Of a stretch of 64,000 bases of DNA, positions 61,667-64,000 are shown in pieces. Both the position numbers and the translations under genes were made by a program. Source of the stretch: Hyphomicrobiales bacterium (GTDB lineage Bacteria > Pseudomonadota > Alphaproteobacteria > Rhizobiales > Rhizobiaceae); NCBI GenBank assembly GCA_900473915.1, contig UCNG01000010.1, positions 62,001 to 126,000 of the forward strand, written 5' to 3'. The first letter of the stretch is position 1; each line of letters starts with the position of its first letter. The notes beneath the pieces were generated by a model. The model was not told the origin of the DNA, did not search any database, and worked only from the letters and a program-made list of their open reading frames with translations.

Positions 61667-61702
61667 TAAAGAAATCCCGGCAAATGCCGGGATTTCTTTT
61701 GC
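61667..61702. terminator. Bidirectional terminator between atp12 and glnA
   Basis: AAAGAAATCCCGGCA (61668-61682) pairs perfectly with TGCCGGGATTTCTTT (61685-61699) around a tiny loop, with a T-run on the right and A-run on the left. It closes both the rightward atp12 transcript and the leftward glnBA transcript. Confidence 0.93.
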
Positions 61703-61786
61703 GCGCGCGATCAAATGTTGCGCGTCGTTCCCCTCGGTAAAAGCAAAAGAAATCGCGCGAACGGATTACGCGTCCGCGCAGTGTTC

Positions 61787-63196
61787 TTAAACCGAGTAGT
61801 ACATGTCGTACTCGATCGGATGCGGCGTCGTTTCGTAACGCATCACTTCGGCCATCTTGAGTTCGATGAAGCTGTCGATCTGATCGTCGTCGAATACACC
61901 GCCAGCCTTGAGGAATTCACGATCCTTGTCGAGCGACTGCAGGGCTTCACGCAGCGAGCCGCAGACAGTCGGAATCTTCTTCAGTTCCTTGGCTGGCAGA
62001 TCGTAGAGATCCTTGTCCATGGCCTGGCCCGGATGAATCTTGTTCTTGATACCGTCAAGACCAGCCATCAGCAGGGCGGCGAAGCAAAGATATGGGTTCG
62101 CAGCCGGATCAGGGAAGCGAACTTCAAGACGCTTGGACTTCGGCGAATTACCGAACGGAATACGGCAGGAAGCCGAACGGTTGCGAGCCGAATAGGCAAG
62201 CAGAACCGGGGCTTCATAACCCGGAACCAGACGCTTGTAGGAGTTGGTCGACGGATTGGTAAAGGCGTTCACGGCCTTGGCGTGCTTGATGACGCCGCCG
62301 ATGAAATAGAGGCAGTTTTCCGACAGGCCAGCATATTCGTTACCGGCGAAAGTCGGCTTGCCTTCCTTCCAGATCGAGAAGTGAACGTGCATCCCGGAGC
62401 CGTTATCGCCGAAGATCGGCTTCGGCATGAAGGTTGCCGTTTTACCGTAAGCATTGGCGACTTGATGCACGACATACTTGAAAATCTGCATCTTGTCGGC
62501 ATTGCGTACCAGCGTGTCGAATTTGACGCCAAGTTCGTGCTGGGCAGCGGCGACTTCGTGATGGTGCTTTTCGACCGTGACGCCCATTTCGGTGAGAACG
62601 GTCAGCATTTCCGAGCGCATGTCCTGCGCGCTATCGATCGGCGGAACCGGGAAATAGCCACCCTTGACGCGTGGACGGTGACCGAGGTTGCCCGTTTCAT
62701 AATCAGTGTCGTCATTCGACGGAAGTTCGGTCGAATCGAGCTTGAAACCGGTATTGTACGGGTCAGCCTTGTACTTCACGTCGTCAAAGACAAAGAATTC
62801 GGCTTCCGGGCCGACATAGACGGTGTCGCCGATTCCGAGCGATTTCATGTAGGCTTCGGCCTTCTTTGCGGTCGTGCGCGGATCGCGGCCATAGGCTTCG
62901 CCCGAAATGGGATCGAGAATGTCGCAAAGGATGACGAGGGTAGACTGAGCGAAGAACGGATCAATATGGGCCGTAGTTGGGTCCGGCATCAGAACCATGT
63001 CGGATTCATTGATTGCCTTCCAGCCGGCAATGGAAGAGCCGTCGAACATCACGCCGTCGACAAACATGTCTTCGTCAACGAGGCCGACATCCATCGTAAC
63101 GTGCTGCAGCTTACCCTTCGGATCGGTGAAGCGAAGGTCGACAAACTTGATGTCGTTGTCTTTGATTTGTTTGAGAATATCGTTGGCAGTCGTCAT
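61787..63196 (-). CDS. glnA: Glutamine synthetase type I
   Basis: Ammonium assimilation into glutamine. 469 residues. [38 protein letters not shown], the ATP/metal block [15 protein letters not shown], and [11 protein letters not shown] are all intact. Tyr398 in [11 protein letters not shown] is the site for adenylylation by GlnE, so it is the GSI-beta regulated form. AGGGAAT is the ribosome site. Located 44 bases after glnB, probably on one transcript from the sigma-54 promoter upstream of glnB, and possibly from its own promoter. Confidence 0.97.
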   Translation of the reverse strand: MTTANDILKQIKDNDIKFVDLRFTDPKGKLQHVTMDVGLVDEDMFVDGVMFDGSSIAGWKAINESDMVLMPDPTTAHIDPFFAQSTLVILCDILDPISGEAYGRDPRTTAKKAEAYMKSLGIGDTVYVGPEAEFFVFDDVKYKADPYNTGFKLDSTELPSNDDTDYETGNLGHRPRVKGGYFPVPPIDSAQDMRSEMLTVLTEMGVTVEKHHHEVAAAQHELGVKFDTLVRNADKMQIFKYVVHQVANAYGKTATFMPKPIFGDNGSGMHVHFSIWKEGKPTFAGNEYAGLSENCLYFIGGVIKHAKAVNAFTNPSTNSYKRLVPGYEAPVLLAYSARNRSASCRIPFGNSPKSKRLEVRFPDPAANPYLCFAALLMAGLDGIKNKIHPGQAMDKDLYDLPAKELKKIPTVCGSLREALQSLDKDREFLKAGGVFDDDQIDSFIELKMAEVMRYETTPHPIEYDMYYSV

Positions 63197-63240
63197 TTTA
63201 ATTCCCTGTTTGCGCGACGATGGATTGTACGCAGGTCTTG

Positions 63241-63885
<645 letters not shown>

Positions 63886-64000
63886 ATGTACGAGTTGCTG
63901 ACACCGCAGGAAATGGCAGAAGCTGACCAATATGCCATCGAGAGTGGAATCAAGGATGGTTTCTCGCTGATGCTTGCAGCAGGACGTGCTGTCGCAGATG
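63886..64000 (+). CDS. nnrD: NAD(P)H-hydrate epimerase (YjeF N-domain), 5' end (partial)
   Basis: Only the first 38 codons are visible, running off the window. MYELLTPQEMAEADQYAIES followed by SLMLAAGRAVAD is the typical start of YjeF N-terminal epimerases, which repair hydrated NAD(P)H. In alphaproteobacteria this is often fused to the C-terminal dehydratase, which cannot be seen here. AAAAGGGA precedes the ATG. Confidence 0.82.
   Translation, partial: MYELLTPQEMAEADQYAIESGIKDGFSLMLAAGRAVAD

Overview
This window is a continuous stretch of alphaproteobacterial core chromosome. It most resembles the Brucellaceae (Brucella sensu lato, including Ochrobactrum-type strains). The indicators are a complete NdvA/Cgt-type cyclic beta-1,2-glucan exporter, a fused IspDF, a pyruvate dehydrogenase E1-beta with its own lipoyl domain, LpxI in place of LpxH, an alphaproteobacterial GTTC-N7-GTTC SOS box, and the rhizobial dusB(nifR3)-ntrB-ntrC and glnB-glnA arrangements. 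Species is not resolved. I saw no transposase, integrase, phage gene, CRISPR array, toxin system or recognisable defence island, and no clear candidate for an undescribed multi-gene system.

Layout. 1-10.9 kb (+): envelope cluster pyrH(partial)-frr-uppS-cdsA-rseP-bamA-lpxD-fabZ-lpxA-lpxI-lpxB, with many overlapping start/stop codons, closed by a strong intrinsic terminator. 10.9-13.9 kb (-): gltA and gltX. 14.2-16.7 kb (+): comEC. 16.7-23.2 kb (-): lexA behind an SOS box, then moeA, moaC, trpC, trpD and a PpiD-like chaperone (ppiD upstream). 23.5-30.0 kb (+): tpiA, secG, an L,D-transpeptidase, pyrG, kdsA and eno, most followed by their own terminators. 30.1-31.4 kb: a short AT-rich accessory patch (DUF2165 and DUF1428 genes). 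31.6-39.8 kb (+): ftsB-like, pdhA-pdhB-pdhC, a GNAT gene, lpdA, a small membrane ORF, lipA and a RatA-like gene. These form a lipoate-dependent dehydrogenase module. 39.8-42.4 kb (-): SDR, cinA C-terminal amidase, ispDF. 42.5-46.1 kb (+): dusB-ntrB-ntrC. 46.2-48.4 kb: small ORFs, tRNA-Gly(CCC), a lipid kinase and a 25-residue membrane protein. 48.4-56.1 kb (+): rlpA, a D-Ala-D-Ala carboxypeptidase-like gene, tmk, holB, metG, tatD and an MBL phosphodiesterase. 56.1-57.9 kb (-): ndvA. 58.2-61.6 kb (+): RluA-family synthase, EamA transporter, HAD hydrolase, ATP12 chaperone. 61.8-63.6 kb (-): glnB-glnA with a sigma-54 promoter. 63.9 kb to end (+): start of an NAD(P)H-hydrate epimerase gene.

How the genes work together. 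Two themes dominate. The first is envelope building: undecaprenyl-PP, CDP-diacylglycerol, site-2 proteolysis, BamA, lipid A steps, KDO-8-P, CTP for KDO activation, periplasmic peptidoglycan enzymes and periplasmic glucan export. The second is central carbon and nitrogen flow: pyruvate dehydrogenase, lipoate synthase, citrate synthase, triosephosphate isomerase and enolase, with NtrBC and GlnB/GlnA. The NtrC made at 44.6 kb is the expected activator of the sigma-54 promoter at 63.65 kb.

Points worth a second look: the break in expected synteny just after ntrC (no ntrYX), unusually small or oddly started ORFs (38011 with a possible ATT start; 48089, 25 aa), a hairpin and T-run that separates pdhC from the GNAT-lpdA genes, a carboxypeptidase whose KTG motif reads GTG, and several short palindromes in gene-free gaps.
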